10,431 bases of DNA from an uncultured Ruminococcus sp. (GCA_902783755.1 CACZSC010000119.1:1-10431), one strand, 5' to 3'. Shown: positions 1-6,751, numbered from the stretch's first letter. The notes: generated by a model not told the origin, from the letters alone. Made by a program: numbers and translations.

Positions 1-81
1 CTGAGGGTAGTCAACCCGGACCTGATGAACCGTATCTTACGATTCCCAAGCCCCCGCCTCTACAGGCGGCGGGTAGTTGAC
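1..81 (+). mobile_element. Right end of an IS200/IS605-family element (partial)
   Basis: The segment ends in a GC-rich hairpin followed by GGGTAGTTGAC. This matches the typical IS200/IS605 right-end layout of AAGCCCCC, a hairpin, then GGGGGTAGTT(C/G)AC. The hairpin runs from 51 to 73: CCGCCT (54-59) pairs with AGGCGG (64-69) across a four-base loop, and CCC (51-53) pairs with GGG (71-73) past one bulged C. GTCAAC at 10-15 is the reverse complement of GTTGAC at 76-81. In this family such subterminal hairpins are recognised by the TnpA transposase, and cleavage falls just after the terminal TTGAC-like motif, so the element probably ends at 81. Its transposase and tnpB genes, if present, lie upstream of the window. 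It could also be a decayed remnant. Confidence 0.72.
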
Positions 82-97
82 TGTTTCCTCGTCTGAC
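1..97 (+). ncRNA. 3' part of a TnpB omega RNA (reRNA) with its guide
   Basis: TnpB proteins of IS200/IS605 elements use an RNA made from the 3' end of tnpB and the right end of the element. Its scaffold ends at the element boundary, and the flanking host sequence serves as a guide of roughly 16 bases. Here the scaffold would end with the hairpin at 51-73 and TTGAC at 77-81, and the guide would be about 82-97 (TGTTTCCTCGTCTGAC). The 5' part of the RNA lies outside the window. The hairpin and terminal motif are seen directly. The RNA itself and its activity are inferred from the family. Confidence 0.6.
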
Positions 98-101
98 TGC
101 A

Positions 102-128
102 GAAAAAGGGCTGCGACCGCGCAGCCCT
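102..128 (-). terminator. Intrinsic terminator of the mltG operon
   Basis: AGGGCTGCG (107-115) and CGCAGCCCT (120-128) form a perfect 9-bp stem with a four-base loop. Read on the minus strand the stem is followed directly by TTTTC. It stands 16 bases after the mltG stop codon, so it closes the minus-strand operon. Confidence 0.93.
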
Positions 129-143
129 CATACCGCTGTTCTG

Positions 144-1745
144 TTATTCTGTCGGAACGTCTCCGGTCGTTGCCTGCTGCTCGGCCCTCATTTCCGCTAC
201 GTACTGATCATGCTGTGCCTTTGTCTCGGAAAAATGCGTGACTCCGTTGTATGATACAAAGTAGAAATAATTGGAATTCTGCGGAGAAAGAGCCGCCAGG
301 ATCGCGGAAGCCGAAGGATTCGCGATGGGTCCTGGTGTAAGTCCTTCATGGGTATAGGTGTTGTACGCACTTTCATATGTCAGATCCACGGTTCTCTCCC
401 CAGTATCATGCTGGATCGCGTAGACCACAGTGGCGTCGCTCTCCAGTCTGGGGAAGGCCCAGGCATTGTTAAGTCTGTTATGGAATACTGAAGAGACCAG
501 GAAGAATTCAGCAGGTGATGCCGCTTCTTTCTCGATGATGGACGCAAGCGTCACTATCTGGTCCACCGTATATCCCATAGCAGCGCACTGTTCCCTGTAC
601 TGTTTCGTGAATATCTGGCTGAAACGCTTCAGCAGTTTCCTGATTACTGTTCTCTCGCTGGAACTCCTGTAGAAATCGTACGTGTCGGGGAAAAGATACC
701 CGTCCAGTCTGTATATCCTGTCCTCGCTGATCCCTCCGTTCTCCAGTTCGTCAAGGAACCAGTAATCGTAGGATCCGTTCTGGATCTCGTCTATGAACCC
801 TTCCCGTGTCCCGATGCCTTCGCTCACGAACATGTCGATTATCTCATCTGTCGTAAAGCCCTCAGGTATCGTAATCCTCACGGTACCGTAGTCAATCTTC
901 TCCTTGAATTCGGACAGCAGGGTGGAATAGTTCATCATACCGTTGACGGTATATTCGCCTGGGATATACTGCTGATCGTCATGTTTTCTCTCGGCATAAA
1001 GCTTGAACAGCCACGGGAACTTTATGATGCCGTTCTCGTGGAGTATGTCTGCAAGTTCATCCAGCTTGGTGTTTTCAGGGATCGTAATCTGGACCGGTGT
1101 GTCTGACTTGACGAAGGCGAACACGTCGTTCGCCGCCATGATGATGCCGATGGCAAGGAACGCCGACACTACCGAGATCACGACAATATATACCACGGCC
1201 TTTACGGCGCTCATTATGGTGTTGCGGCTGCCTGCCGTGCGGTCTTCGCTGTCGGTCTCGGTGCGGTCTTTTTTCTTCGCCTTTTTCTCTTTCTTCGCTT
1301 TGACGGATTTTTCGTCTCTTCTGACGTTCCGTGATGAAGGGCTTCCGGAGGACCTCAGTGTTCCCTTCTGCTTCTGCTTGTCAGCAGCCAGGACAGAAAC
1401 CGAATCCGTGGTCTTGGTTTTCATCATCTGGCTCTGCTGCTGCCTGCTGATCTGAGCGCCCGCCTGCCGTGAAGGCACCTGGCCGTTCATCTGCGCCCGC
1501 CTGAAATTCTGGGCATTCTGATTCGATATATCCCGGGAGCTGCGGACCGGCGGCTGCGTCTGCTTCTGCCGTTCCGGCTGCTGTACCTGCGGCCGAGTCA
1601 CCGAAGATCCGCGTACCGCGCCGGACCTTGCCGGCGTATCGCCTGACCTGCGGATCTGAGCCGGATCCCGTACCGCCCCGGTCCCGTTCGCCGTCCGCTC
1701 TGTTCTGCCGGCCGGATTGTTCGTATTGTTTTCTCTGTCCATCAC
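144..1745 (-). CDS. mltG: Endolytic murein transglycosylase MltG (YceG-like)
   Basis: MltG is a membrane-anchored lytic transglycosylase that cuts nascent peptidoglycan strands next to the synthases and so limits glycan length. The 533-residue protein has three parts. Residues 1-175 are a cytoplasmic tail of low complexity, rich in Gln, Arg and Ser and then Lys (148-159). One membrane helix lies at about 181-203. The extracellular YceG region follows, with a LysM-like part near 215-295. The catalytic motif LASIIEKEA is at 400-408, with E405 matching the E. coli catalytic Glu. SDATVVYA (436-443) and the YNTYTHEGLTPGPIANPS block (461-478) are further family signatures. The first codon is GTG (1745-1743), directly followed by ATG (1742-1740). 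GTG overlaps the upstream stop as GTGA and ATG shares one base with it, so either start is possible and translation is probably coupled. No strong ribosome binding site is visible. The tail is much longer than in E. coli MltG. Confidence 0.95.
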   Translation of the reverse strand: MMDRENNTNNPAGRTERTANGTGAVRDPAQIRRSGDTPARSGAVRGSSVTRPQVQQPERQKQTQPPVRSSRDISNQNAQNFRRAQMNGQVPSRQAGAQISRQQQSQMMKTKTTDSVSVLAADKQKQKGTLRSSGSPSSRNVRRDEKSVKAKKEKKAKKKDRTETDSEDRTAGSRNTIMSAVKAVVYIVVISVVSAFLAIGIIMAANDVFAFVKSDTPVQITIPENTKLDELADILHENGIIKFPWLFKLYAERKHDDQQYIPGEYTVNGMMNYSTLLSEFKEKIDYGTVRITIPEGFTTDEIIDMFVSEGIGTREGFIDEIQNGSYDYWFLDELENGGISEDRIYRLDGYLFPDTYDFYRSSSERTVIRKLLKRFSQIFTKQYREQCAAMGYTVDQIVTLASIIEKEAASPAEFFLVSSVFHNRLNNAWAFPRLESDATVVYAIQHDTGERTVDLTYESAYNTYTHEGLTPGPIANPSASAILAALSPQNSNYFYFVSYNGVTHFSETKAQHDQYVAEMRAEQQATTGDVPTE

Positions 1746-2671
1746 TTAATCACCACTGTGAATAATATAAAAATGATCACCAGCGCGAGAAATGTGGGTG
1801 ATGCGAAATTCCCCGCCAGTCTCATGAATATCCCGTCTCTCTTCAGCGCTTTCCTGTCTATCGCCTCGCTGGTCTCAGCGTAGCCGCTGTACAGTCTCCT
1901 CGCCTCGAAGCATGAGAGCATACCTGAGATTATGAGTATGACTCCCAGAATCACGAGAAGAAGCACCGTGCTCTCATTTTCCCTGTCGATTATCTTCAGT
2001 ATGAACCTTTCGGAATAAATGACTACTATGTTGTTGACCGCATGTATCGCTATGGCCGTGATCAGCGATCTGGTCGCAAATACCGCAGCTGACAGCACCA
2101 GTCCGGAAAAGATGTAGACTGGAAGCCTGGGGAGAGAAAAATGCGACATTGCGAACATAAGCGCCGACATTACGGATGCCAGTATCACTCCGTTCTTTTC
2201 GTATTCCGTGAGCACCACGCCCCTGAAAAGGATCTCCTCCGCAAAAGCAGGTATCACCGCGAAAGCGAATATGATGTAGATCTCATTGAAGAAACCTCCG
2301 CTCATAGCAAAAGACGCATTACTGGTGATGGAAGTTCCCGAAAATGCCTCAGGAGCCATCTTGTATCCCAGGACGCTCAGCAGGGCCACGCCGCAAACAA
2401 TAAACACCGTCGTGTGGAATATATACAGCAGCGATGTGAACTTCGGGAACCTGAACCTCATGGAAGGCATCAGTTTCCGCCCTCTCAGGATACAGTAGAA
2501 AGCTGTCGGCAGAGCGTAGGCAAGTACATTTACGACTATTGCGAATATATACGGATTCTCGCTGACTCCGAGCGATTTGAACTGAGGTATGAAATTCACC
2601 GAAACTATCAGTACAAATACTACCAGGACCAGAATCGGAGTAACGATACCCGGCTTGAAATTATCCTTCAA
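1742..2671 (-). CDS. CPBP (CAAX prenyl protease 2/Rce1-like, Abi) family intramembrane protein
   Basis: This is a polytopic membrane protein of 309 residues with about eight hydrophobic segments. It carries the three conserved CPBP/Abi motifs in order: EEILFR at 145-150 (EExxxR), the FAMSH motif with H177, and HAVNN with H210 and N214 (HxxxN). In Rce1-type proteases these Glu and His residues form the glutamate-based active site in the membrane. Bacterial members have varied or unknown substrates, including bacteriocin immunity and maturation, so the target cannot be named. The start is TTG (2671-2669), with AAAGG seven bases upstream. No other plausible start gives the full first helix. It follows the folate gene by 23 bases and overlaps mltG, so it belongs to the same operon. 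A long C-terminal segment ends in a last hydrophobic helix (about 290-308). Confidence 0.88.
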   Translation of the reverse strand: MKDNFKPGIVTPILVLVVFVLIVSVNFIPQFKSLGVSENPYIFAIVVNVLAYALPTAFYCILRGRKLMPSMRFRFPKFTSLLYIFHTTVFIVCGVALLSVLGYKMAPEAFSGTSITSNASFAMSGGFFNEIYIIFAFAVIPAFAEEILFRGVVLTEYEKNGVILASVMSALMFAMSHFSLPRLPVYIFSGLVLSAAVFATRSLITAIAIHAVNNIVVIYSERFILKIIDRENESTVLLLVILGVILIISGMLSCFEARRLYSGYAETSEAIDRKALKRDGIFMRLAGNFASPTFLALVIIFILFTVVIK

Positions 2672-2694
2672 GAATAAACCTTTCCGGAGCGTGT

Positions 2695-3279
2695 CTATTT
2701 CAGCGGTTTCGGGACACGAACTCCTTTTTCGGTAAGCAGCACATCGACCGACAGGTCGAATCTCCCTCTCGGGAGTTCATTGAGGATGCAGTCCGAATAA
2801 ACCACGCCTATCTTGCATCCCGCGAAATCCGACAGATATCTGTCATAAAAGCCTTTGCCGTATCCCACTCTGAACCCGTGGATATCGAACACCAGACCCG
2901 GTATCAGGCAAACAGCAGTCCCGGCCGGAGAAGGAATATACATGGGATTTGATTCCGGAGGCTCGAGCAGCCCGTACGCATCGCTTTTCAGCTCGTCAAG
3001 GGACTTCACCTCGTGATAATTCATGGTGTGGTCCTCGGTGTTGCATTTCGGGAAAAATACCCTTTTACCCTTTGCCAGAGCTGCTTCCGCTATGGGATTA
3101 ACATCTATCTCATCAGGTGTGGGAGCATACATGAGAACGGATTCGGCATATCTGAAGCTGACCAGTCCGACCGCGATGTCGCACAGCTGGCTGTCTCTTC
3201 TGAACTTTTCCTCTACGGGCATCTGCCGCCTGAGTTCCCTGTATTCCTCTCTGATCCCGTCTTTCTGTTTTCTGATCAT
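2695..3279 (-). CDS. 5-formyltetrahydrofolate cyclo-ligase (MTHFS family)
   Basis: The enzyme converts 5-formyl-tetrahydrofolate to 5,10-methenyl-tetrahydrofolate using ATP. This returns the stored or inhibitory 5-formyl form to the one-carbon pool in the cytoplasm. The 194-residue length is normal for the family. The signature block is complete: PGLVFD at 127-132, then G135, R137, G139, Y140, G141, G143, Y145, D146 and R147 (the RxGyGxGfYDR segment). YAPTPDEID (51-59) matches the substrate-side strand and loop. The ATG start at 3279 overlaps the upstream stop as ATGA, which indicates translational coupling with the DJ-1 gene. The gene shares no obvious pathway with its operon neighbours, so the grouping looks like housekeeping rather than a single function. 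Confidence 0.95.
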   Translation of the reverse strand: MIRKQKDGIREEYRELRRQMPVEEKFRRDSQLCDIAVGLVSFRYAESVLMYAPTPDEIDVNPIAEAALAKGKRVFFPKCNTEDHTMNYHEVKSLDELKSDAYGLLEPPESNPMYIPSPAGTAVCLIPGLVFDIHGFRVGYGKGFYDRYLSDFAGCKIGVVYSDCILNELPRGRFDLSVDVLLTEKGVRVPKPLK

Positions 3280-3833
3280 GGAGCAATCACCCCCGCGGCG
3301 ATCCTGTCAGCCAGTTCCTGCCCTTCAAGAGTCTTCACGATCTCAAGCGCGAACTCAAGAGCCGCGCCCATACCGCAGGCGGTTATGATCCTGCCGTCTT
3401 TCTCGACTCTTCTGTCCGTTATGGTGGCGCCCCTGAGATACTCCTCGAAGCCGGGATAGCAGACCGCCTTCTTCGTATTCAGTATTCCGCGCCTCCCCAG
3501 GATCATCGGAGCTGCGCAAATAGCGGCGATATACTTTCCGCCTTCATACGCCCTCCTCACGAAACGGTCCACGATGGCACTGCTGTCAAGGTTCTTTGTC
3601 CCGGGCATCCCGCCCGGAAGAATTATCATATCATACGATTTTTCATCGATGATAAGATCCGTGTCCACCACGTCCGCCCTCACGACGATGCCGTGTGAAC
3701 CCTCGACATTTCTTGAAAAGCCGCCGGTAACGGCGACGGTAGTCGTCTCGATCCCTGCTCTGCGAAGCACATCGACAGGTGTCAGCGCTTCAATTTCCTC
3801 AAATCCTTCAGCCAGAAAAACCAGAACTCTCAT
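3276..3833 (-). CDS. DJ-1/PfpI (YajL-like) family protein
   Basis: This 185-residue protein belongs to the DJ-1/ThiJ/PfpI superfamily, and its length matches bacterial YajL-like members. EGFEEIEALTPVD at 9-21 places the conserved Glu at E15. ILPGG is at 71-75. AAICAAP at 103-109 places the nucleophile-elbow cysteine at C106. The C-terminal GMGAALEFAL block (154-163) corresponds to the usual GPGT-x-FAL segment, with M and A in place of P and T. Family members have been linked to oxidative stress, chaperone and glyoxalase-like activities. Which applies here cannot be decided. It is the first gene of the four-gene operon. The ATG at 3833 has a GGGAAGAAG stretch just upstream as a moderate ribosome binding site. 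Confidence 0.92.
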   Translation of the reverse strand: MRVLVFLAEGFEEIEALTPVDVLRRAGIETTTVAVTGGFSRNVEGSHGIVVRADVVDTDLIIDEKSYDMIILPGGMPGTKNLDSSAIVDRFVRRAYEGGKYIAAICAAPMILGRRGILNTKKAVCYPGFEEYLRGATITDRRVEKDGRIITACGMGAALEFALEIVKTLEGQELADRIAAGVIAP

Positions 3834-3912
3834 AATCTTCTTCCCGAAAGCCTCTTTGGCGGCCCCTCTCTATGATTTCCGAATTGCCGTGAAGGCAAAA
3901 CTATACAGATGC

Positions 3913-3942
3913 ATTATACCACAAACATGACTGCCAGTTCAA
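3913..3942 (-). promoter_or_regulatory. Sigma-A type promoter of the DJ-1/folate/CPBP/mltG operon
   Basis: On the minus strand TTGAAC (3942-3937) and a perfect TATAAT (3918-3913) are 18 bp apart. The predicted start lies near 3906 and leaves a leader of about 70 bases before the ATG at 3833. No further promoter was found inside the operon. Confidence 0.8.
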
Positions 3943-4077
3943 GTTTTCCAGGTATTTTGGAGAAAACGGCCGGGCCATCCCCGGACGTCTCAGGATCCGG
4001 CGCGTAGAATGGTAATATATATGAAATATGGAAGGAAACGCCTGCCCAAAATAGTGCGAAAAAAGTTAAAAATTCCC
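3943..4077. other. Divergent intergenic spacer between two promoters
   Basis: The gap from 3834 to 4147 contains only the minus-strand operon leader and promoter (3913-3942) and the tRNA promoter (4078-4107). Between them I see no credible gene. The open frames across it lack a ribosome binding site and run into the tRNAs. A short hairpin at 3970-3984 is the only structure seen, and it has no adjoining T tract. Confidence 0.6.
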
Positions 4078-4107
4078 TTGACAACGCATTTTTCGGTATG
4101 TTATAAT
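4078..4107 (+). promoter_or_regulatory. Consensus promoter of the tRNA cluster
   Basis: A perfect TTGACA (4078-4083) and a perfect TATAAT (4102-4107) are separated by 18 bp. An A/T-rich stretch lies directly upstream (4060-4074) and could act as an UP-element. The predicted start is near 4114, about 34 bases before the first tRNA. Such a strong promoter is typical of stable RNA genes. Confidence 0.9.
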
Positions 4108-4147
4108 AGGCGACGTCAGCGAAACAGGGATGCTTCGCGAGATACGT

Positions 4148-4220
4148 GGAAGCATAGCTCAGCTGGGAGAGCACCTGCCTTACAAGCAGGGGGTCACAGG
4201 TTCGAGCCCTGTTGTTTCCA
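4148..4220 (+). tRNA. tRNA-Val (anticodon TAC)
   Basis: The cloverleaf is complete. Acceptor GGAAGCA (4148-4154) pairs with TGTTTCC and the discriminator is A4220. The anticodon stem is CCTGC/GCAGG with loop CTTACAA, giving anticodon TAC, which reads GTA and other GTN codons. The T arm is ACAGG-TTCGAGC-CCTGT. No CCA is encoded, so the end must be added by a nucleotidyltransferase. Confidence 0.97.
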
Positions 4221-4223
4221 GTT

Positions 4224-4297
4224 GGCCCAGTAGCTCAGTTGGTTAGAGCGCTAGCCTGTCACGCTAGAGGTCACGGGTTCGAGCCCCGTCTGGGTCG
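4224..4297 (+). tRNA. tRNA-Asp (anticodon GTC)
   Basis: Acceptor GGCCCAG pairs with CTGGGTC and the discriminator is G4297, as expected for Asp. The anticodon stem is GCTAGC-like, with loop CTGTCAC and anticodon GTC. The T arm is ACGGG-TTCGAGC-CCCGT. It starts three bases after tRNA-Val, so the two must be cut from one precursor. No CCA is encoded. Confidence 0.97.
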
Positions 4298-4325
4298 TTC
4301 CAAGCGTTTAACCGCCTGGAGGCAC

Positions 4326-4398
4326 GCCTCTGTAGCTCAGTTGGTAGAGCAGGGGATTGAAAATTCCCGTGTCGTTGGTTCAATTCCGACCGGAGGCA
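4326..4398 (+). tRNA. tRNA-Phe (anticodon GAA)
   Basis: Acceptor GCCTCTG pairs with CGGAGGC and the discriminator is A4398. The anticodon stem is GGGGA/TTCCC with loop TTGAAAA, giving anticodon GAA. The T arm is GTTGG-TTCAATT-CCGAC. Twenty-eight bases separate it from tRNA-Asp. No CCA is encoded. Confidence 0.97.
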
Positions 4399-4405
4399 TC
4401 AATAA

Positions 4406-4478
4406 GCGGATTTAGCTCATTTGGTAGAGCGCGACCTTGCCAAGGTCGAGGTGGCGGGTTCGAGCCCCGTAATCCGCT
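4406..4478 (+). tRNA. tRNA-Gly (anticodon GCC)
   Basis: Acceptor GCGGATT pairs with AATCCGC and the discriminator is T4478, usual for Gly. The anticodon stem is CGACC/GGTCG with loop TTGCCAA, giving anticodon GCC. The T-loop is TTCGAGC. It is the last tRNA before the terminator. No CCA is encoded. Confidence 0.97.
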
Positions 4479-4486
4479 TTGTTCAG

Positions 4487-4521
4487 AGAAGGCAGCATGA
4501 TTTGCTGTCTTCTGTTTTTTT
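4487..4521 (+). terminator. Intrinsic terminator of the tRNA cluster
   Basis: AGAAGGCAGCA (4487-4497) pairs with TGCTGTCTTCT (4503-4513) in an 11-bp stem with one G-T pair and a five-base loop. Seven T residues follow (4515-4521). It separates the tRNAs from the two-component operon. Confidence 0.93.
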
Positions 4522-4535
4522 ATCCCGCGGAATAT

Positions 4536-4579
4536 TTTACGTAGATTTTACAGAATTTGCTGTGGCACGGGAATATAAT
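4536..4579 (+). promoter_or_regulatory. Pho-box-like repeats and promoter of the two-component operon
   Basis: TTTACG (4536-4541) and TTTACA (4547-4552) are direct repeats with 11-bp spacing. A weaker third unit, TGCTGT (4558-4563), is in phase. A perfect -10, TATAAT, lies at 4574-4579, but no -35 hexamer stands at a normal distance. In PhoB/PhoP-activated promoters 11-bp repeats of this kind replace the -35, and PhoP boxes of Gram-positive bacteria resemble TT(A/T/C)ACA repeats. The same arrangement precedes the Na+/phosphate cotransporter gene, so the operon is probably autoregulated. Confidence 0.65.
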
Positions 4580-4616
4580 AATAGTGAGATCACAACCATA
4601 CAAAACGGAGAATGAA

Positions 4617-5282
4617 ATGATTTTTTGTTTGGAAGACGACAGCAGTATAAGGGATCTTGTGGTTTACGCCCTCACCACCGCTGGATTTCAGGCAAAGGGC
4701 TTCCCTGACAGCAGGCCTTTCTGGCAGGCCATGGAGGATGAAAAGCCCGAGCTTATCATCCTGGACATAATGCTTCCGGGAGAAGATGGGATAACAGTGC
4801 TCCGCAAGCTCAGAACACGGCCTTCGACCGCCGGTATACCAGTTATTATGGCAACCGCCAAAGGTGCAGAGTATGACAGGGTCATCGGTCTAGACTCCGG
4901 TGCAGATGATTATCTATGTAAGCCCTTCGGAATGATGGAAATGATATCCCGGATCAAAGCAGTCCTGCGGCGATACGCCAAAGATGACAGAAAGAGCGTG
5001 CTTACGAGGGGAAAACTGAAACTTGACGACTCTAGACACACAGTGACCTCCGACGGACGTGAGATCACTCTCACTCTCAAAGAATACGAACTTCTCAAAG
5101 TGTTCATGGAAAATCCCGGTATCGTAATGACCAGAGACCGACTTCTGAAGGCGGTATGGGACACAGGATTCGCCGGAGAAAGTCGCACGGTGGATGTTCA
5201 CGTAGGAACTCTCAGGACCAAGTTGGGCGAAGCGGGAGAACAGATCACCACCGTGCGCGGCGTCGGATACCGTCTTGAGTGA
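4617..5282 (+). CDS. OmpR/PhoB-family response regulator (probably PhoP/PhoB-like)
   Basis: This is a 221-residue transcription factor with an N-terminal receiver domain (1-118) and a C-terminal winged-helix DNA-binding domain (about 128-221). The receiver has the acidic patch E6-D7-D8, the phosphoacceptor D50 in ILDIMLPG, T80 and K102 (KP). The effector domain has TLKEYELL (153-160), RDRLLKAVW (173-181) and RTVDVHVGTLRTKLG (190-204), and it ends in VRGVGYRLE. The RTVDVHV recognition-helix region resembles PhoB. I place the start at the ATG at 4617, where GGAG lies six bases upstream. The upstream in-frame ATG at 4557 would overlap the promoter. The cognate kinase follows 18 bases later. The assignment to phosphate control rests on the adjacent cotransporter and the shared repeats; other OmpR-type roles are possible. 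Confidence 0.9.
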   Translation: MIFCLEDDSSIRDLVVYALTTAGFQAKGFPDSRPFWQAMEDEKPELIILDIMLPGEDGITVLRKLRTRPSTAGIPVIMATAKGAEYDRVIGLDSGADDYLCKPFGMMEMISRIKAVLRRYAKDDRKSVLTRGKLKLDDSRHTVTSDGREITLTLKEYELLKVFMENPGIVMTRDRLLKAVWDTGFAGESRTVDVHVGTLRTKLGEAGEQITTVRGVGYRLE

Positions 5283-5300
5283 GCGGAGGGAAAAACCACC

Positions 5301-6665
5301 ATGAGCAAAAAGATTTTTAACTCAATCTGGATAGTGACTCTCGCAGTACTGCTTCTGGCACTCGGGATAATGATAGGCACGCTTTACAGGCACTTTTCAG
5401 ACGAGCAGATAGAGCAGCTCAGTATAGAGACCAAACTGGCCACCCAGGGCGTCATACTGAGTGGAAAAGAGTATTTTGACGGCCTCGACACCGTGAATTT
5501 CAGGATTACCTGGATAACCTCGGACGGAACCATCTTGTATGACAACGCAGCAGATTCCGAGACCATGGAAAACCACCTGGAGCGCCAGGAAATAAAAGAT
5601 GCTCTCGAAAAAGGGATAGGCACCTCCAAGAGGTATTCATCGACACTGTCCGATCTTCAGCTGTATACCGCAAAGAGGCTCCCAGACGGCACAGTTCTAA
5701 GGCTTTCTATTACACAGGCCACAGTGGTTCAGCTCATGCTGAGATTTACCCTTCCCGTGCTGGCAATAATTATGGTCGCTATATTCGCTTCTTTCATCCT
5801 GGCTTCCAGGCTTTCGAAACGTATCATGGATCCCATCAACTCCATAGATCTAGATGCACCGATGAAGTACAGCGACAATCCGGCCTTCACTGAGATTCTT
5901 CCCCTTCTTCAACGGCTCGACGAGCAGCAGGCCCAGATACGCAGTGACAAGGAGGAACTTGAGAAGACTTCCATCATCCGGCAGGAATTCACCGCCAACG
6001 CATCCCATGAACTCAAAACCCCGCTCCATGTCATTTCGGGGTATGCGGAGCTTCTGGAAAACGGAATGGCAGAAGGTGACAATGTCAGAATCTTTGCTGG
6101 AAAAATAAGGACAGAGTCCCAGCGCATGTCCAAACTCGTAGAGGACATAATCGACCTAAGCAGGCTCGACGGCGGTGGAGAAGGCATGGCGCGGGAAACG
6201 GTAGACCTTTACAAGATTGCGCAGAACGCAGCGGAAAGCCTTGCTCCCGAGGCGGAGGAAGCCAGTGTCACCGTTTTGGTAACTGGAGACCATGCTCAGC
6301 TAGAAGGCATACCTAACGTCCTTTACAGCATAGTCTACAATCTGTGCAGCAATGCCATCAAATACAACCGTCAGGGCGGAAGAGTCACCATTTCGGTCAG
6401 CGACTCATATGATTCCGTAAAACTCGAAGTTCAGGATACAGGTATCGGGATCTCCCCGGAGGACAGAAGCAGGATATTCGAAAGGTTTTACCGAGTCGAC
6501 AAGAGCAGATCGAAAGCGGTGGGCGGAACGGGTCTCGGTCTCTCTATCGTCAAGCATGGAGCAAAAGTCCACAAAGCAGTGATAGACGTCGACAGTGAAC
6601 CAGGCACCGGTTCTATCTTCACTATCACCTTCCCGAAGGAACAGGTACAGCCGGAAAGCCGCTGA
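5301..6665 (+). CDS. Membrane sensor histidine kinase (probably PhoR-like)
   Basis: This 454-residue kinase phosphorylates the response regulator encoded just upstream. Membrane helix 1 is at about 9-28, an extracytoplasmic sensor region at 30-145, and membrane helix 2 at about 148-168. A short, degenerate HAMP-like linker (170-215) follows. The HisKA domain has the phospho-accepting H236 in ASHELKTPLH. The ATPase domain has the N box (N347 and N351 in NLCSNAIKYN), the G1 box DTGIGIS (379-385), the F box RIFERFYRVDKSRS (391-404) and the G2 box GGTGLGLS (408-415). No PAS domain is evident between HAMP and HisKA, whereas many PhoR proteins have one. The start ATG is preceded by GGAGGG at 5285-5290. 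The sensor region shows no motif that identifies the signal; phosphate is inferred from context. Confidence 0.92.
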   Translation: MSKKIFNSIWIVTLAVLLLALGIMIGTLYRHFSDEQIEQLSIETKLATQGVILSGKEYFDGLDTVNFRITWITSDGTILYDNAADSETMENHLERQEIKDALEKGIGTSKRYSSTLSDLQLYTAKRLPDGTVLRLSITQATVVQLMLRFTLPVLAIIMVAIFASFILASRLSKRIMDPINSIDLDAPMKYSDNPAFTEILPLLQRLDEQQAQIRSDKEELEKTSIIRQEFTANASHELKTPLHVISGYAELLENGMAEGDNVRIFAGKIRTESQRMSKLVEDIIDLSRLDGGGEGMARETVDLYKIAQNAAESLAPEAEEASVTVLVTGDHAQLEGIPNVLYSIVYNLCSNAIKYNRQGGRVTISVSDSYDSVKLEVQDTGIGISPEDRSRIFERFYRVDKSRSKAVGGTGLGLSIVKHGAKVHKAVIDVDSEPGTGSIFTITFPKEQVQPESR

Positions 6666-6696
6666 TCCGCCTGCATAACAGCATGAACCATTAAAC

Positions 6697-6751
6697 TTTA
6701 CGCAATCTTTACCCAAAACACGGAACAGCCTTGACAGGCATTTGATATACT
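6697..6751 (+). promoter_or_regulatory. Pho-box-like repeats and promoter of the Na+/phosphate cotransporter
   Basis: TTTACG (6697-6702) and TTTACC (6708-6713) are direct repeats 11 bp apart. A -10-like TATACT lies at 6746-6751. The second repeat starts 38 bp before the -10; in the two-component promoter the units start 38 and 27 bp before it. The two sites are therefore in the same helical phase, shifted by one unit. A TTGACA at 6731-6736 is only 9 bp from this -10 and cannot be its -35. The structure fits a promoter that needs the PhoP-like activator. Confidence 0.62.

Noticed and set aside
3..80. Open frame at the left edge as the C-terminus of TnpB
   Set aside because: A short frame ends at the TGA at 78-80, but the residues seen show no TnpB motif, and the segment is better explained as omega RNA and element end. 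The window is too short to decide.
2141..2677. Plus-strand open frame of 178 codons opposite the CPBP gene
   Set aside because: It is the shadow of a clear membrane-protein gene. It has no ribosome binding site and a composition unlike a real protein.
3970..3984. CCGGG-CCATC-CCCGG hairpin as a terminator between the divergent promoters
   Set aside because: The stem has five pairs and no adjoining T tract on either strand, and there is no gene that it would end.
4009..4615. Open frames of 64-74 codons across the tRNA cluster
   Set aside because: They run through well-formed tRNA cloverleafs and have no ribosome binding sites.
4557..4616. N-terminal extension of the response regulator from the ATG at 4557
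   Set aside because: It overlaps the -10 box, has no ribosome binding site and adds 20 residues before a normal receiver-domain start at 4617.
6731..6751. TTGACA followed by TATACT as an ordinary promoter
   Set aside because: The gap is only 9 bp, too short for sigma-A. The upstream repeats explain activation better.
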